Of a stretch of 64,000 nt of DNA, positions 47,860 to 58,693 are shown piece by piece; the first letter of the stretch is position 1, and each line of letters starts with the position of its first letter. Source of the DNA: Luteimonas abyssi (GTDB lineage Bacteria; Pseudomonadota; Gammaproteobacteria; Xanthomonadales; Xanthomonadaceae); the NCBI RefSeq assembly GCF_001482195.1, contig NZ_KQ759763.1, forward strand, positions 1,025,073 to 1,089,072. The letters are read 5' to 3'. The notes under the pieces were generated by a model that was given only the letters and a program-made list of their open reading frames with translations, searched no databases and was not told the DNA's origin. A program made the translations under genes and the position numbers.

Positions 47860-48539
47860 TGGCGCCACGTCTGCGCCTGCAGCCCGAGGCGCTGGGCATG
47901 GGCATGACCTCGCAGCGCGTGCGCGACCGGCTGATCGAGCGCCTGCGCGAGGGCGGCATCGCCGACGAGCGTGTGCTCAACGCGATCCGGACCGTGCCGC
48001 GGCACCTGTTCGTCGACGAAGCCCTGGCCACGCGTGCCTATGAAGACACCGCCCTGCCGATCGGGCACGGGCAGACCATCTCGCAACCGTGGGTGGTCGC
48101 GCGCATGACCGAGGTGCTGCTGGAAGAGCGGATGCCGCAGAAGGTGCTGGAGATCGGCACCGGTTCCGGCTATCAGGCCGCGATTCTCGCGGCGCTGGGC
48201 GTGGAAGTGCACACGGTCGAACGTATCGGCGAGCTGCTGCGCGTCGCGCGCAAGCGCTTCCGTTCGCTCGGCCTCAACGTGCGCAGCAAGCACGACGATG
48301 GTCGCCTGGGCTGGCCGGAAAACGGTCCGTTCGACGGCATCGTGGTGACCGCCGCGGCGTCCGCGCTGGTCGATGCGCTGAGCGCACAGTTGGCACCGGG
48401 CGGGTCGCTGGTCGCCCCGGTCGGCGGCAGCGGCGGACAGACGCTCGTGCGCCTGCGTCGCGATGCCGACGGTCGCATCGAGCGCACCGATCTCGCACCG
48501 GTCAGCTTCGTGCCGCTGTTGTCGGGCGTACTCGGCTGA
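47856..48539 (+). CDS. pcm: Protein-L-isoaspartate O-methyltransferase
   Basis: A 227-residue SAM-dependent enzyme that repairs isoaspartyl residues in aged proteins. It shows [40 protein letters not shown] and the SAM motif [18 protein letters not shown]. The first of two tandem ATGs (47856, 47859) overlaps the surE stop. Its own stop overlaps the next gene (TGATG). The three-way coupling with surE and yqaA is tight. Confidence 0.96.
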   Translation: MMAPRLRLQPEALGMGMTSQRVRDRLIERLREGGIADERVLNAIRTVPRHLFVDEALATRAYEDTALPIGHGQTISQPWVVARMTEVLLEERMPQKVLEIGTGSGYQAAILAALGVEVHTVERIGELLRVARKRFRSLGLNVRSKHDDGRLGWPENGPFDGIVVTAAASALVDALSAQLAPGGSLVAPVGGSGGQTLVRLRRDADGRIERTDLAPVSFVPLLSGVLG

Positions 48540-49123
48540 TGCGGTTGTTCGGACCGCTCTATGACCGCTGCCTCGTGTGGTCGCGGCATCGACATGCACC
48601 GCGTTACCTGGCGGCCCTGAGTGCCGCTGAATCCGTGGTCTTCCCGATCCCGCCGGACGTGATGCTGGCGCCGATGGCGCTGGGGCGGCCGGCAGCGTGG
48701 TGGCGCTATGCGCTGGTCTGCACGCTGGCATCGGTCGCGGGCGGCCTGCTGGGATACCTGCTCGGTGCGGCGGCACTCGACGCGATCTGGCCATGGATGC
48801 AGCGGATGGGATGGGAGCCTGCATTCCTCGAAGTGCAGGCGCTGTTCCAGCGGCACGGTTTCGCGTTCGTCTTCATCGCAGCATTCACCCCGATTCCCTA
48901 CAAGGTGTTCACGATCGCGTCGGGTGCACTCGGCGTGGCGCTGCTACCGTTCACGCTCGGGTCTTTGATCGGCCGCGGCACCCGTTTTTTCCTCGTGGCC
49001 GGCCTGGTGGCCTGGGGCGGCCCGCGGCTGGAGAGCGTGCTGCGCCGATATGTGGAGTGGCTGGGGTGGGCAAGCGTGGTGCTGGTGGGTATGGCATTGA
49101 TCTGGATGGAGTGGATGCGATGA
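48539..49123 (+). CDS. YqaA/DedA-family (SNARE-associated) membrane protein
   Basis: A 194-residue inner-membrane protein with about four to five hydrophobic segments. Family segments are ALSAAESVVFPIPPDVMLAP, LASVAGGLLGYLLGAAAL and FVFIAAFTPIPYKVFTIASG (the conserved F/Y-TPIPYK motif of the YqaA branch), then GSLIGRGTRFFLVAGLVAW. DedA-superfamily proteins help flip or recycle lipid carriers. It is coupled at both ends: TGATG with pcm and ATGA with nlpD. Confidence 0.9.
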   Translation: MRLFGPLYDRCLVWSRHRHAPRYLAALSAAESVVFPIPPDVMLAPMALGRPAAWWRYALVCTLASVAGGLLGYLLGAAALDAIWPWMQRMGWEPAFLEVQALFQRHGFAFVFIAAFTPIPYKVFTIASGALGVALLPFTLGSLIGRGTRFFLVAGLVAWGGPRLESVLRRYVEWLGWASVVLVGMALIWMEWMR

Positions 49124-49863
49124 GGCTTGCAATCGTGGTGCTCGCGGCAATGATGCTGGTGGCCTGCGGCACGAGTTCGGTCACGCGGACCCAGGGAGCG
49201 GGTGCGACGGGCTCCACGCCGCGTCCGGGACAGACGGTCACCGTGCAGCGGGGCGACACGCTGTACCGCATCGCGGTCAACAACGGCATCACCACGCTCG
49301 ACCTGGCGACCTGGAACGGCATCTCGCCGCCGTACACCATCTATCCGGGCCAGCGCCTGCGGCTTTATCCAGGCCAAGGCGGCGCGACCGCCGCGCGACC
49401 GCCCGCATCCACCTCGCGTCCGCAGCAGGCGGGCACAGCGCCTGCGCGTCCCACGCAGCCGGCCGCGCCGCCGCCGCCGCCGGTGCGCAGCAACGTCGCC
49501 TGGCACTGGCCGGCGGACGGTCAGTTGGTCTCGCGGTTCGCCGAAGGCGACCCGACCAAGCAGGGCATCGGCATCGCCGGCACCAGCGGGCAGGCGGTCA
49601 ACGCCGCCGCCGACGGCGTGGTGGTGTACTCCGGCTCCGGCCTGGTCGGCTACGGGGAGCTGATCATCGTCAAGCACGACGATGAATGGCTGTCGGCCTA
49701 CGGCCACAACCGCGCCCGTCTGGTGAACGAGGGCGAGCGCGTGCGCAGCGGCCAGAAGATCGCCGAGATGGGCCGCAGCGGCGCCGCCCGCGACATGCTG
49801 CACTTCGAGATACGCTACAGCGGCCGCCCGGTGGACCCGCTTTCGTACCTGCCGAGGCGTTGA
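49120..49863 (+). CDS. nlpD: NlpD-like LysM/M23 lipoprotein, amidase activator
   Basis: A 247-residue lipoprotein with lipobox MMLVAC (Cys about 16), a LysM domain (about 40-85; VTVQRGDTLYRIAVNNGITT) and a Pro/Ala/Thr linker. A C-terminal M23/LytM domain follows (about 125-245; QLVSRFAEGD, KHDDEWLSAYGHN, DMLHFEIRYSGRPVDPLSYL). The first zinc-ligand motif is degenerate (KQGIGIAG instead of HxGxD), as in NlpD and EnvC, which activate amidases rather than cut peptidoglycan. No rpoS follows, although nlpD-rpoS adjacency is common in gammaproteobacteria. Confidence 0.93.
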   Translation: MRLAIVVLAAMMLVACGTSSVTRTQGAGATGSTPRPGQTVTVQRGDTLYRIAVNNGITTLDLATWNGISPPYTIYPGQRLRLYPGQGGATAARPPASTSRPQQAGTAPARPTQPAAPPPPPVRSNVAWHWPADGQLVSRFAEGDPTKQGIGIAGTSGQAVNAAADGVVVYSGSGLVGYGELIIVKHDDEWLSAYGHNRARLVNEGERVRSGQKIAEMGRSGAARDMLHFEIRYSGRPVDPLSYLPRR

Positions 49864-49986
49864 GCGCGGGAGTCGCTTGCGTGGGGCAATGTGGGTATCT
49901 GTCGCCACCCAGGCGCCTGCTGGTCGCCACGCAGATGCGGTGCGCCGGATCTGGCCGGGCGTAGTCGGCACGTTTTCGCTGTAGGG

Positions 49987-50006
49987 CATCGGCATCGCAG
50001 CCGATG
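49987..50006 (+). terminator. Hairpin downstream of nlpD
   Basis: Arms CATCGGC/GCCGATG with a 6-nt loop, followed by TTCT, 124 nt after nlpD in the 245-nt convergent gap. It could end the surE-pcm-yqaA-nlpD transcript. Confidence 0.4.
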
Positions 50007-50108
50007 TTCTCGAGGACGTGTCGCGGTCGAGTGGTCCTGGTTTTCGGATGCCGTTTCAGACCGCTCGGTTTCGTCCGGTATCGCGGCGTTCCGCTGGCGG
50101 GCGTCGAC

Positions 50109-50489
50109 TCAGGCCTCGCTTTCGAGAATGAACGCCGCCACCACGCGGCGGCCTTCGGCGGCCAGCACCTGGTAGGTGCGCGCGGCGGCGTCGTTGGCCA
50201 TGGTATCCAGGCCGATGCCGCGCGACAGGCAGGCGGCGAGGATTTCAGGGGACGGGAAGGTCTGGCGGTGGCCCGAGCCCAGCAGGATCAGCTCCGGCGA
50301 CAGCGCCAGTACCGGCTCGAGGTCGGCCACACCGAGGCCGGCGACCGAGCGGACATTCCAATCCTCGATCAAGGCGTCGGGCGCGACCACGAAGCTGCGG
50401 TCGAGCTGGCGCTCGTTGACCAGGGCGCTGCGGCCGTCGGCCGCGCGCAGGAAGTAGTCGAAGTCGGGCTTCTGGAGGTGAAGCTGCAT
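50109..50489 (-). CDS. Mth938-like (DUF498/NDUFAF3-type) domain protein
   Basis: A 126-residue single-domain protein. Typical segments are SFVVAPDALIEDWNVRSVAG, LILLGSGHRQTFPSPEILAA and GIGLDTMANDAAARTYQVLA. The fold is related to the assembly factor NDUFAF3; bacterial roles are poorly known. It is transcribed away from nlpD and towards it. yhbY lies 82 nt upstream on the same strand. Confidence 0.87.
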   Translation of the reverse strand: MQLHLQKPDFDYFLRAADGRSALVNERQLDRSFVVAPDALIEDWNVRSVAGLGVADLEPVLALSPELILLGSGHRQTFPSPEILAACLSRGIGLDTMANDAAARTYQVLAAEGRRVVAAFILESEA

Positions 50490-50570
50490 GGGGGGAACGT
50501 CCGGGGGCCTGGCGTTCAGGGTACCGCCGATCGCGGGGGCGGGGCGCCCTTGGCCGGGTCGGATGGGACC

Positions 50571-50876
50571 TCAGGCCCGCGGCAGCACGATCCGACGCTT
50601 GTCGGCGGCCGGGCGATACAGGATGGCGACATGGCCGATGCGCTGCACCAGGGCCGCGCCGCTGCGCTCGATCAGGGTGTCGATCAGGGCGTCGCGCTCG
50701 TCGCGGTCGGCGGCGGCCACCTTCACTTTCAGCAGTTCGTGGTGTTCCAGCAGACCGTCGAGTTCGGTCAGCAGCGAATCGGTGATGCCCTTGCCGCCGA
50801 CCTGCAGGACGGGGCGGAGGTCGTGCGCCTGGCCGCGCAGGAAACGGGTCTGTGAGGCGGTCAGGGCGATTGGCAT
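50571..50876 (-). CDS. yhbY: CRM-domain RNA-binding protein YhbY
   Basis: A 101-residue protein covering a single CRM domain: LTASQTRFLRGQAHDLRPVL, then the GxxG RNA-binding loop in QVGGKGITDSLLTELD and LLKVKVAAADRDERD. YhbY associates with pre-50S ribosomal particles. The start at 50876 fits family length; upstream in-frame codons are spurious. It is divergent from rlmE, the arrangement conserved across gammaproteobacteria. Confidence 0.93.
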   Translation of the reverse strand: MPIALTASQTRFLRGQAHDLRPVLQVGGKGITDSLLTELDGLLEHHELLKVKVAAADRDERDALIDTLIERSGAALVQRIGHVAILYRPAADKRRIVLPRA

Positions 50877-50971
50877 AAACGCGGGGCGCTGCGGCAGTCT
50901 GAGGGAGGGCAGGTTATCATGCCGGGCCGAACATACTGATTTTGACGGCATTTCCGCCGGTCCCTCCCCGA

Positions 50972-51598
50972 ATGGCATCGCGCAGCAAGAGCAGCCAGCG
51001 CTGGCTGAAGGAACACTTCTCCGATCCGTTCGTGAAACGGGCGCAGTCCGAAGGCATGCGCTCGCGTGCGGCCTACAAGCTGGAGGAACTGGTCGCCCGC
51101 GACCGCCTGCTCAAGCCCGGCATGACCGTGGTCGACCTGGGCGCCGCGCCCGGCGGCTGGTCGCAGTGGGTCCGCCAGGCGATGGGCGAGTCCGGCCGGG
51201 TCATCGCCCTCGACATCCTCGACATGCCCGCCCTGGCCGGGGTGGAGTTTCTTCATGGCGATTTCAGGGAGGATGCGGTGTTATCCCAGTTGGAAGCCGC
51301 GCTTGGGGGGAGCACCGTGGACCTTGTGTTGTCCGACATGGCCCCCAACAAGAGTGGCGTGGGTGCGGTCGACCAGCCCCGGGCCATGCATCTGGCCGAG
51401 CTGGCGATGGCGTTCGCGGACGACCATCTGCGGCCGGGTGGCGCGTTCCTGATCAAGCTCTTCCAGGGCGTGGGATTCGACGATTACGTTCGGGACCTGC
51501 GCCGCCGTTACGACAAGGTCGTCATCCGCAAGCCCGCTGCGTCGCGTCAACGTTCGCCCGAGGTCTACGCCCTGGCGCAGGGCAAGCGACCCGGCTGA
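50972..51598 (+). CDS. rlmE: 23S rRNA (uridine-2552-2'-O) methyltransferase RlmE (FtsJ)
   Basis: A 208-residue SAM methyltransferase acting on U2552 of 23S rRNA late in 50S assembly. [20 protein letters not shown] matches the family N terminus and fixes the ATG at 50972 rather than a TTG at 50942. The K-D-K-E catalytic set is visible: Lys in [11 protein letters not shown], Asp in LVLSDMAPN, Lys in FLIKLFQG and Glu in RQRSPEVYA. The SAM motif is [14 protein letters not shown]. It is followed by ftsH as usual. Confidence 0.96.
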   Translation: MASRSKSSQRWLKEHFSDPFVKRAQSEGMRSRAAYKLEELVARDRLLKPGMTVVDLGAAPGGWSQWVRQAMGESGRVIALDILDMPALAGVEFLHGDFREDAVLSQLEAALGGSTVDLVLSDMAPNKSGVGAVDQPRAMHLAELAMAFADDHLRPGGAFLIKLFQGVGFDDYVRDLRRRYDKVVIRKPAASRQRSPEVYALAQGKRPG

Positions 51599-51671
51599 AC
51601 CGAAGTAGTACCATCGAGCGAAACGCAGTAAGCGGGCCCGTCCCGCCTCATTTCAAGAGTCGAGCAACTTC

Positions 51672-53591
<1,920 letters not shown>

Positions 53592-53653
53592 GTCGCGGTG
53601 ATTCGTAGGAGAATCGCGCGCTTTGTGACCTTCACGGTTGCATCACGCTGCAC

Positions 53654-53687
53654 GAAAGGCCAGAGTCCCCTCTGGCCTTTCTCATTT
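53654..53687 (+). terminator. Intrinsic terminator of ftsH
   Basis: A perfect 12-bp stem (53654-53665/53670-53681) with the 4-nt loop TCCC, followed by TCATTT. It lies 62 nt after the ftsH stop and isolates ftsH from folP. Confidence 0.85.
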
Positions 53688-53698
53688 CCGGAGCGCGC

Positions 53699-53941
53699 AT
53701 GCATGTCGACGACGACGCTGTAATGGACCCGCTGTGGTTGATGGCGGGCCTGGCGCTCGGCATCGTGGCGGGCTGGTTCATCGGGAATTTCGTGCTCGGC
53801 CTCGTGTTCGGCATCCCGTGCGGGATCATGGCCGGCGTCCTCGGCCGCAACCGCCGTCTGCGCCGCTCGGCCGCGCAGCCTGCCGTCGTCGACGGGCATG
53901 CGGCGGATCGACGCGGTGTCGATCGGCGCCGCGCGCGCTGA
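53699..53941 (+). CDS. Small membrane protein upstream of folP
   Basis: An 80-residue protein. Two Gly-rich hydrophobic segments (LWLMAGLALGIVAGWFIGNF and VLGLVFGIPCGIMAGVL) form a likely helical hairpin, followed by a basic tail (RRLRRSAAQ). CGGAG lies 6 nt before the ATG and the stop is 20 nt before folP, so cotranscription is likely. Similar short Gly-zipper-like proteins exist, but I cannot name this one. Confidence 0.6.
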   Translation: MHVDDDAVMDPLWLMAGLALGIVAGWFIGNFVLGLVFGIPCGIMAGVLGRNRRLRRSAAQPAVVDGHAADRRGVDRRRAR

Positions 53942-53961
53942 CCCGGCCCCCTCTGCACGCC

Positions 53962-54864
53962 ATGTTCGATACGGTTCCGCAGCTCGACTGCCTGGGACGC
54001 ACCCTGCGGCTGGATCGCCCGCAGGTCATGGGCATCGTCAACGTCACCCCGGACTCGTTCTCGGACGGCGGCCGCCACGACACGGTCGAGGCGGCGGTCG
54101 CGCACGGGCTGGCGCTGGTGGACGAAGGGGCCGATCTTCTCGACATCGGCGGCGAATCCACCCGTCCCGGCGCGGACGCGGTGCCTGCCGACGAGGAAAT
54201 CCGCCGGGTCGTGCCGGTGATCGAGCAATTGCGCGACCGGACCGGGGTGCCGATCAGCATCGACACCTCCAAGCCCGAGGTCATGCGCGCCGCCGTCGCC
54301 GCAGGTGCCGGCATGATCAACGACGTCTACGGCCTGCGCCGGGACGGCGCGTTGGCCGCGGCGGCTGAGAGCGGCGCTGCGGTGGTGCTGATGCACATGC
54401 TCGGCGAACCGGGGACCATGCAGGACATCCCCCAATACGACGACGTGGTCGGGGAGGTGCATCGATTCCTGGCCGAACGTCTCTTCGCCGCGGAGATGGC
54501 CGGCATCGACCGGCGTCGTCTGGTGGTCGACCCGGGCTTCGGCTTCGGCAAGACGCTCGCCCACAACCTGGCCCTGCTGGCGGGCTTCGCGCGGTTCACC
54601 GAGCTCGGGGTACCCGTTCTCGCCGGCCTCTCGCGCAAGCGCAGCATCGGCGAGCTCACCGGCCGCGAGGTGGCCACCGAGCGTGCCGCGGGCTCCGTCG
54701 CCGCGCACCTGATCGCCGTCCAGCGCGGTGCCCGGCTGGTCCGCGTGCATGATGTCGCCGCCACGGTGGACGCGCTCAAGGTCTGGAATGCGGTCGCGGC
54801 CGTGCCGACCCCGCGCAGCACTGCGGCGGCTTCCGGTGGTCTGCGCTGGCCCGACGCGGACTGA
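53962..54864 (+). CDS. folP: Dihydropteroate synthase
   Basis: A 300-residue folate enzyme joining p-aminobenzoate to the pterin pyrophosphate, and the target of sulfonamides. It has VMGIVNVTPDSFSDGGR, DIGGESTRPGADAVPADEE, ISIDTSKPEVMRAA, INDVYGLRRDGAL, VLMHMLGEPGTMQ, DPGFGFGKTLAHNLALL and GLSRKRSIGELTG, all in family order. MHMLGEPGTMQ carries Leu where MHMQGxPxTMQ is usual, a substitution in a substrate-proximal loop. In many gammaproteobacteria glmM follows folP; here a long gap and putP do. Confidence 0.96.
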   Translation: MFDTVPQLDCLGRTLRLDRPQVMGIVNVTPDSFSDGGRHDTVEAAVAHGLALVDEGADLLDIGGESTRPGADAVPADEEIRRVVPVIEQLRDRTGVPISIDTSKPEVMRAAVAAGAGMINDVYGLRRDGALAAAAESGAAVVLMHMLGEPGTMQDIPQYDDVVGEVHRFLAERLFAAEMAGIDRRRLVVDPGFGFGKTLAHNLALLAGFARFTELGVPVLAGLSRKRSIGELTGREVATERAAGSVAAHLIAVQRGARLVRVHDVAATVDALKVWNAVAAVPTPRSTAAASGGLRWPDAD

Positions 54865-55376
54865 GGCGGACCGAGGCGGGGAAACGCGCTGGGGGCACGT
54901 CCCGCATGACCGGGACGACGGGTGCGGGGTTCCAGCCGGTCGCCGGCCGTTCTGCAGAAGCACCGGCAGGGCGATCGACGAACGAAATCCGCCGCTCCAC
55001 CGGCGTTGCCGAAAATGCTTATCCACACCGTGCACGTTTCGAGGCACCGCCGCGGTGCAGTGGCGATGAAAGCCGGAGTCGAGGTGCGAAATGTCCTCCA
55101 AGCCCTTGACATGCGGGTTTTTTCTGTCGGCTCCAGTTGTTTCGGCCGGATGGCGATAATTTGACCAAAACGTGACCCATGCCCGCCGTTGCTGGCTCGC
55201 TGAAAGTTGTCCACAGGCTGTCCCGGACACTTGTCCACAGGGGTTGTGCATAACCGCGGCCCGATACCGCGGCTCGGTTTCCATGGATGTGACCGCGCGC
55301 TGAAGGTGCGTTAGGCTGGTGCGCTAGCCGTGGCTCGCCGCGGCTTCTTCTTTTCCGAGAACACAGGAGGGGCTGC
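54865..55376. other. Gene-free 512-bp gap with DnaA-box-like cluster
   Basis: No gene is visible. The gap holds four DnaA-box-like 9-mers: TTATCCACA (55019-55027, +), TTGTCCACA (55207-55215, +), TTGTCCACA (55231-55239, +) and TTATGCACA (minus strand, 55253-55245). The two TTGTCCACA copies flank the palindrome TGTCCCGGACA (55219-55229). A GATAAT -10-like hexamer lies at 55155-55160 and a TTGACA at 55106-55111, not in promoter spacing. DnaA consensus is TTATNCACA, so two boxes are perfect and two have one mismatch. Confidence 0.55.
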
Positions 55377-56888
55377 GTGCTCAGAACCAATACGCCAACC
55401 ATCGTCATGTTCCTGGTCTATCTGGCCGCGATGGTGGCGATCGGCTTCGCCGCATGGCGCTCGACCAAGAACTTCGACGATTACATCCTTGGCGGGCGCA
55501 GCCTCGGCCCCGGTGTCACCGCGCTGTCCGCCGGTGCCTCCGACATGAGCGGCTGGTTGCTGATGGGCCTGCCCGGGGCAATCTTCCTCAGTGGCCTGTC
55601 CGAAGCATGGATCGGCGTCGGTCTGATCCTGGGGGCTTACCTCAACTGGCGCTTCGTGGCCGGCCCCTTGCGCGTGTACACCGAACGCACCGGCAACGCC
55701 CTGACCCTTCCGGACTTCTTTACCAACCGCTTCGACGACCGCAGTCGGGTGCTGCGCATCTTCACTGCGGTGGTGATCCTGGTGTTCTTCGCCATCTACT
55801 GCGCCTCGGGCGTGGTGGCCGGTGCGCGGCTGTTCGAGAACGTCTTCGGGATGACCTATGCGCAGGCGATGTGGTGGGGGGCTTCGGTCACCGTGCTCTA
55901 CACCCTGGTTGGTGGCTTCCTCGCGGTGAGCTGGACCGACGTGGCACAGGGCATGCTGATGCTGTTCGCCCTGCTGCTGGCGCCGGTGCTGGTGTTCATG
56001 CACACCGGCGGGTTCGATGCGAGCGTCGAGTTGATCCGCGCCAACGATCCGCTGCAGCTCGACTGGTTCCGCGGGGGGCAGGTCGGGTTCATCGGCATCG
56101 TCTCGCTGCTGGCCTGGGCGCTGGGCTACTTCGGCCAGCCGCACATCCTGGTGCGCTTCATGGCCGCGCAGAGTGTGGAAACCATCCCGGCCGCGCGTCG
56201 TATCGGTATGAGCTGGATGATCCTGTGCCTGGCCGGCTCGGTGATCGTGGGCTTCTTCGGCATCGCCTACTTCGAGGCCAACCCCGGCCAGGCCGGCCCG
56301 GTGCTGGACAATCCGGAGCGCGTGTTCATCACCCTGGTCGAGTTGCTGTTCAACCCGTGGGTCGCAGGCCTGATCCTGGCGGCGATCCTGGCGGCGGTGA
56401 TGAGCACGCTGTCGAGCCAGTTGCTGGTGTGTTCCAGTGTTCTGGCGGAAGACTTCTATCGCGGCTTCCTGCGCAAGAATGCTTCGCAGGGCGAACTGGT
56501 CTGGGTCGGCCGCGCCGCGGTATTGCTGATCGCGCTGGTGGCGATCTGGATGGCCAGCGATCCGGACAGTCGCGTCCTCGGCCTGGTGTCCTATGCCTGG
56601 GCGGGCTTCGGCTCGGCGTTCGGTCCGGTGCTGTTGCTGGCGCTGTTCTGGCAGCGCATGACCCGCGACGGCGCGGTGGCCGGCATGATCGCCGGCGCGG
56701 TGATGGTGATCTTCTGGAAGGAGATCATGGTCAACCGCATGGGCTCGGAGCTCTACGAGATGGTGCCGGGCTTCCTGGCCGGCGGCGCCGCGACGATCCT
56801 GGTCAGCCTGCTCGGCCGTGCGCCCTCGGCGGAGGTCCAGGCCACCCACGCGCAGGTTCGCGCCTCGCTGCGCGAAACCGGCCACTGA
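55377..56888 (+). CDS. putP: Sodium/proline symporter PutP
   Basis: A 503-residue Na+:solute symporter (E. coli PutP 502) with about 13 helices. Family marks are NFDDYILGGRSLGPGVTALS, AGASDMSGWLLMGLPGAIFL (Na+-site region), FGQPHILVRFMAAQSVETIP and LILAAILAAVMSTLSSQLLV. It imports proline as nutrient or osmoprotectant. The GTG start at 55377 is set by a strong AGGAGGGG five nt upstream. The upstream gap carries DnaA-box-like repeats. No putA is in the window. Confidence 0.94.
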   Translation: MLRTNTPTIVMFLVYLAAMVAIGFAAWRSTKNFDDYILGGRSLGPGVTALSAGASDMSGWLLMGLPGAIFLSGLSEAWIGVGLILGAYLNWRFVAGPLRVYTERTGNALTLPDFFTNRFDDRSRVLRIFTAVVILVFFAIYCASGVVAGARLFENVFGMTYAQAMWWGASVTVLYTLVGGFLAVSWTDVAQGMLMLFALLLAPVLVFMHTGGFDASVELIRANDPLQLDWFRGGQVGFIGIVSLLAWALGYFGQPHILVRFMAAQSVETIPAARRIGMSWMILCLAGSVIVGFFGIAYFEANPGQAGPVLDNPERVFITLVELLFNPWVAGLILAAILAAVMSTLSSQLLVCSSVLAEDFYRGFLRKNASQGELVWVGRAAVLLIALVAIWMASDPDSRVLGLVSYAWAGFGSAFGPVLLLALFWQRMTRDGAVAGMIAGAVMVIFWKEIMVNRMGSELYEMVPGFLAGGAATILVSLLGRAPSAEVQATHAQVRASLRETGH

Positions 56889-56924
56889 CGTCCGGCTCCG
56901 GTCGGGCGTGATCGACGGCACCGC

Positions 56925-57890
56925 ATGAGCCCGGTCGATTCACGGCCACCGGCGCTGGCGATCCTGGGCCCGACCGCCTCGGGCAAGAGCGCGCTCGCGC
57001 TGGAACTGGCCGAGCGCCATGGCGGCGAGATTCTCAGCATCGATTCGGCGCTGGTGTATCGCGGCCTCGACATCGGTGCGGCCAAGCCCGACGCCGCCGA
57101 GCGGGCGAGGGTGCCGCACCATCTGCTCGATCTCCGCGACCCGTGGCAGACGTACTCGGCGGCCGAGTTCGCCGTCGATGCCCGCGCCGCGCTCGACGAT
57201 GTGCTCGCGCGCGGTCGCCTGCCGATCCTGGCCGGTGGGACCGGGCTCTACTACCGCGCACTGGTCGAGGGCCTGTCGGACATGCCGGCGGCGGATCCCG
57301 CCGTGCGGGCGCGGCTCGGGGCCGAAGCCGCGCAGGTCGGCTGGCCGGCGCTGCACGCCCGGCTGGCGACGATCGATCCGGAGGCCGCAGCCCGCATCCA
57401 CGCGACCGATCCGCAGCGTATCCAGCGCGCCCTCGAAGTCCACGCCCTCAGCGGACGGCCCATTTCCGCGTGGCAACGCGAGCGTCCGGCCAATGCCGGA
57501 TTGCCGGTGACGCTGCTGCCGCTGGCGATCGCACCGGTCGACCGTGCGGTGCTGCACGGCCGCATCGCCACGCGTTTCGATGCCATGCTGGACGCGGGTT
57601 TTCTCGATGAGGTCCGGACGCTGCGCGCGCTCCCGGCGCTGCGCGACCATGCCGCGCCGCTGGATCTGCCGGCACTGCGCGCCGTCGGGTACCGGCAGGC
57701 GTGGGAGCATCTGGACGGCGTCACCGACGTGGCCGGGTTCCGCGAGCGTGCCGTCGCCGCCACCCGTCAGCTGGCGAAGCGCCAGTTCACCTGGCTGCGC
57801 GGGCAGGGCGATCTGCGCTGGTTCGATCCCGCGCGCGAGAGCGATGAATTGCATGCTGCGATCGGGGCGTTTCTGTCCCGGCCGCGTTGA
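56925..57890 (+). CDS. miaA: tRNA dimethylallyltransferase MiaA
   Basis: A 321-residue enzyme adding a dimethylallyl group to A37 of tRNAs reading UNN codons. It has the P-loop [16 protein letters not shown], then [55 protein letters not shown] and [13 protein letters not shown]. It sits directly before hfq-hflX-hflK-hflC-purA, the classical E. coli order. hfq starts 188 nt downstream. Confidence 0.96.
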   Translation: MSPVDSRPPALAILGPTASGKSALALELAERHGGEILSIDSALVYRGLDIGAAKPDAAERARVPHHLLDLRDPWQTYSAAEFAVDARAALDDVLARGRLPILAGGTGLYYRALVEGLSDMPAADPAVRARLGAEAAQVGWPALHARLATIDPEAAARIHATDPQRIQRALEVHALSGRPISAWQRERPANAGLPVTLLPLAIAPVDRAVLHGRIATRFDAMLDAGFLDEVRTLRALPALRDHAAPLDLPALRAVGYRQAWEHLDGVTDVAGFRERAVAATRQLAKRQFTWLRGQGDLRWFDPARESDELHAAIGAFLSRPR

Positions 57891-58060
57891 CGTCGCGGCT
57901 CGTGGATCGGCGACGTGAGGCATCCCGATGCAGGCGTCGATTCCGGCCCCTTCGATGTCGCATCCACGACGGAAGAGTTGTGTAACATCGGCGGTCTGTT
58001 CCCGTTTCTGGGGAGATGGGACAGGCAGCGCGGTCGCCGACCGCGCGACGACAACAATGA

Positions 58061-58360
<300 letters not shown>

Positions 58361-58373
58361 TACCCGGTCCGGC

Positions 58374-58402
58374 TGGGCGGCGATGCGCTCGACCGCCGCC
58401 CA
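58374..58402 (+). terminator. Hairpin after hfq, and the gene-free hfq-hflX gap
   Basis: Arms TGGGCGGC/GCCGCCCA (58374-58381/58395-58402) with a 13-nt loop, 13 nt after the hfq stop. No T-tract, so read-through into hflX is plausible. The rest of the 333-nt gap (58361-58693) shows no gene, RNA or clear promoter. Confidence 0.5.
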
Positions 58403-58693
58403 CGTGCGCAAGGACGCGCCGGCCGGCGTCATGCCTGACCGCGCTGACTCGCGGCGTTCTCCGGTGATCAGGTCTGTTCCCGGTACGCCGCGACGACCTT
58501 CAGGCACTGGCCGTCGCCGGATGGGGCCGTGCCCCGCGCCCGCGGCCTGGCGCCGAATGCCGCCGGCGAGGCCCGCAACGCGAGGTGGGGCGTGTGCCCG
58601 CCGCGGCACGCAGGGAAATCCGCCAGGCCATTGAACTGGCGTCTCGGCGCCCGCATTTCGGAAGTCGATTCCCCTTCCAGGAGCACGCACCGC

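Noticed and set aside
54865..55376. Chromosomal replication origin.
   Set aside because: DnaA-like boxes are present, but dnaA, dnaN, recF, gyrB and rnpA are absent and no long AT-rich unwinding element is seen. Kept as a possible titration or regulatory site.
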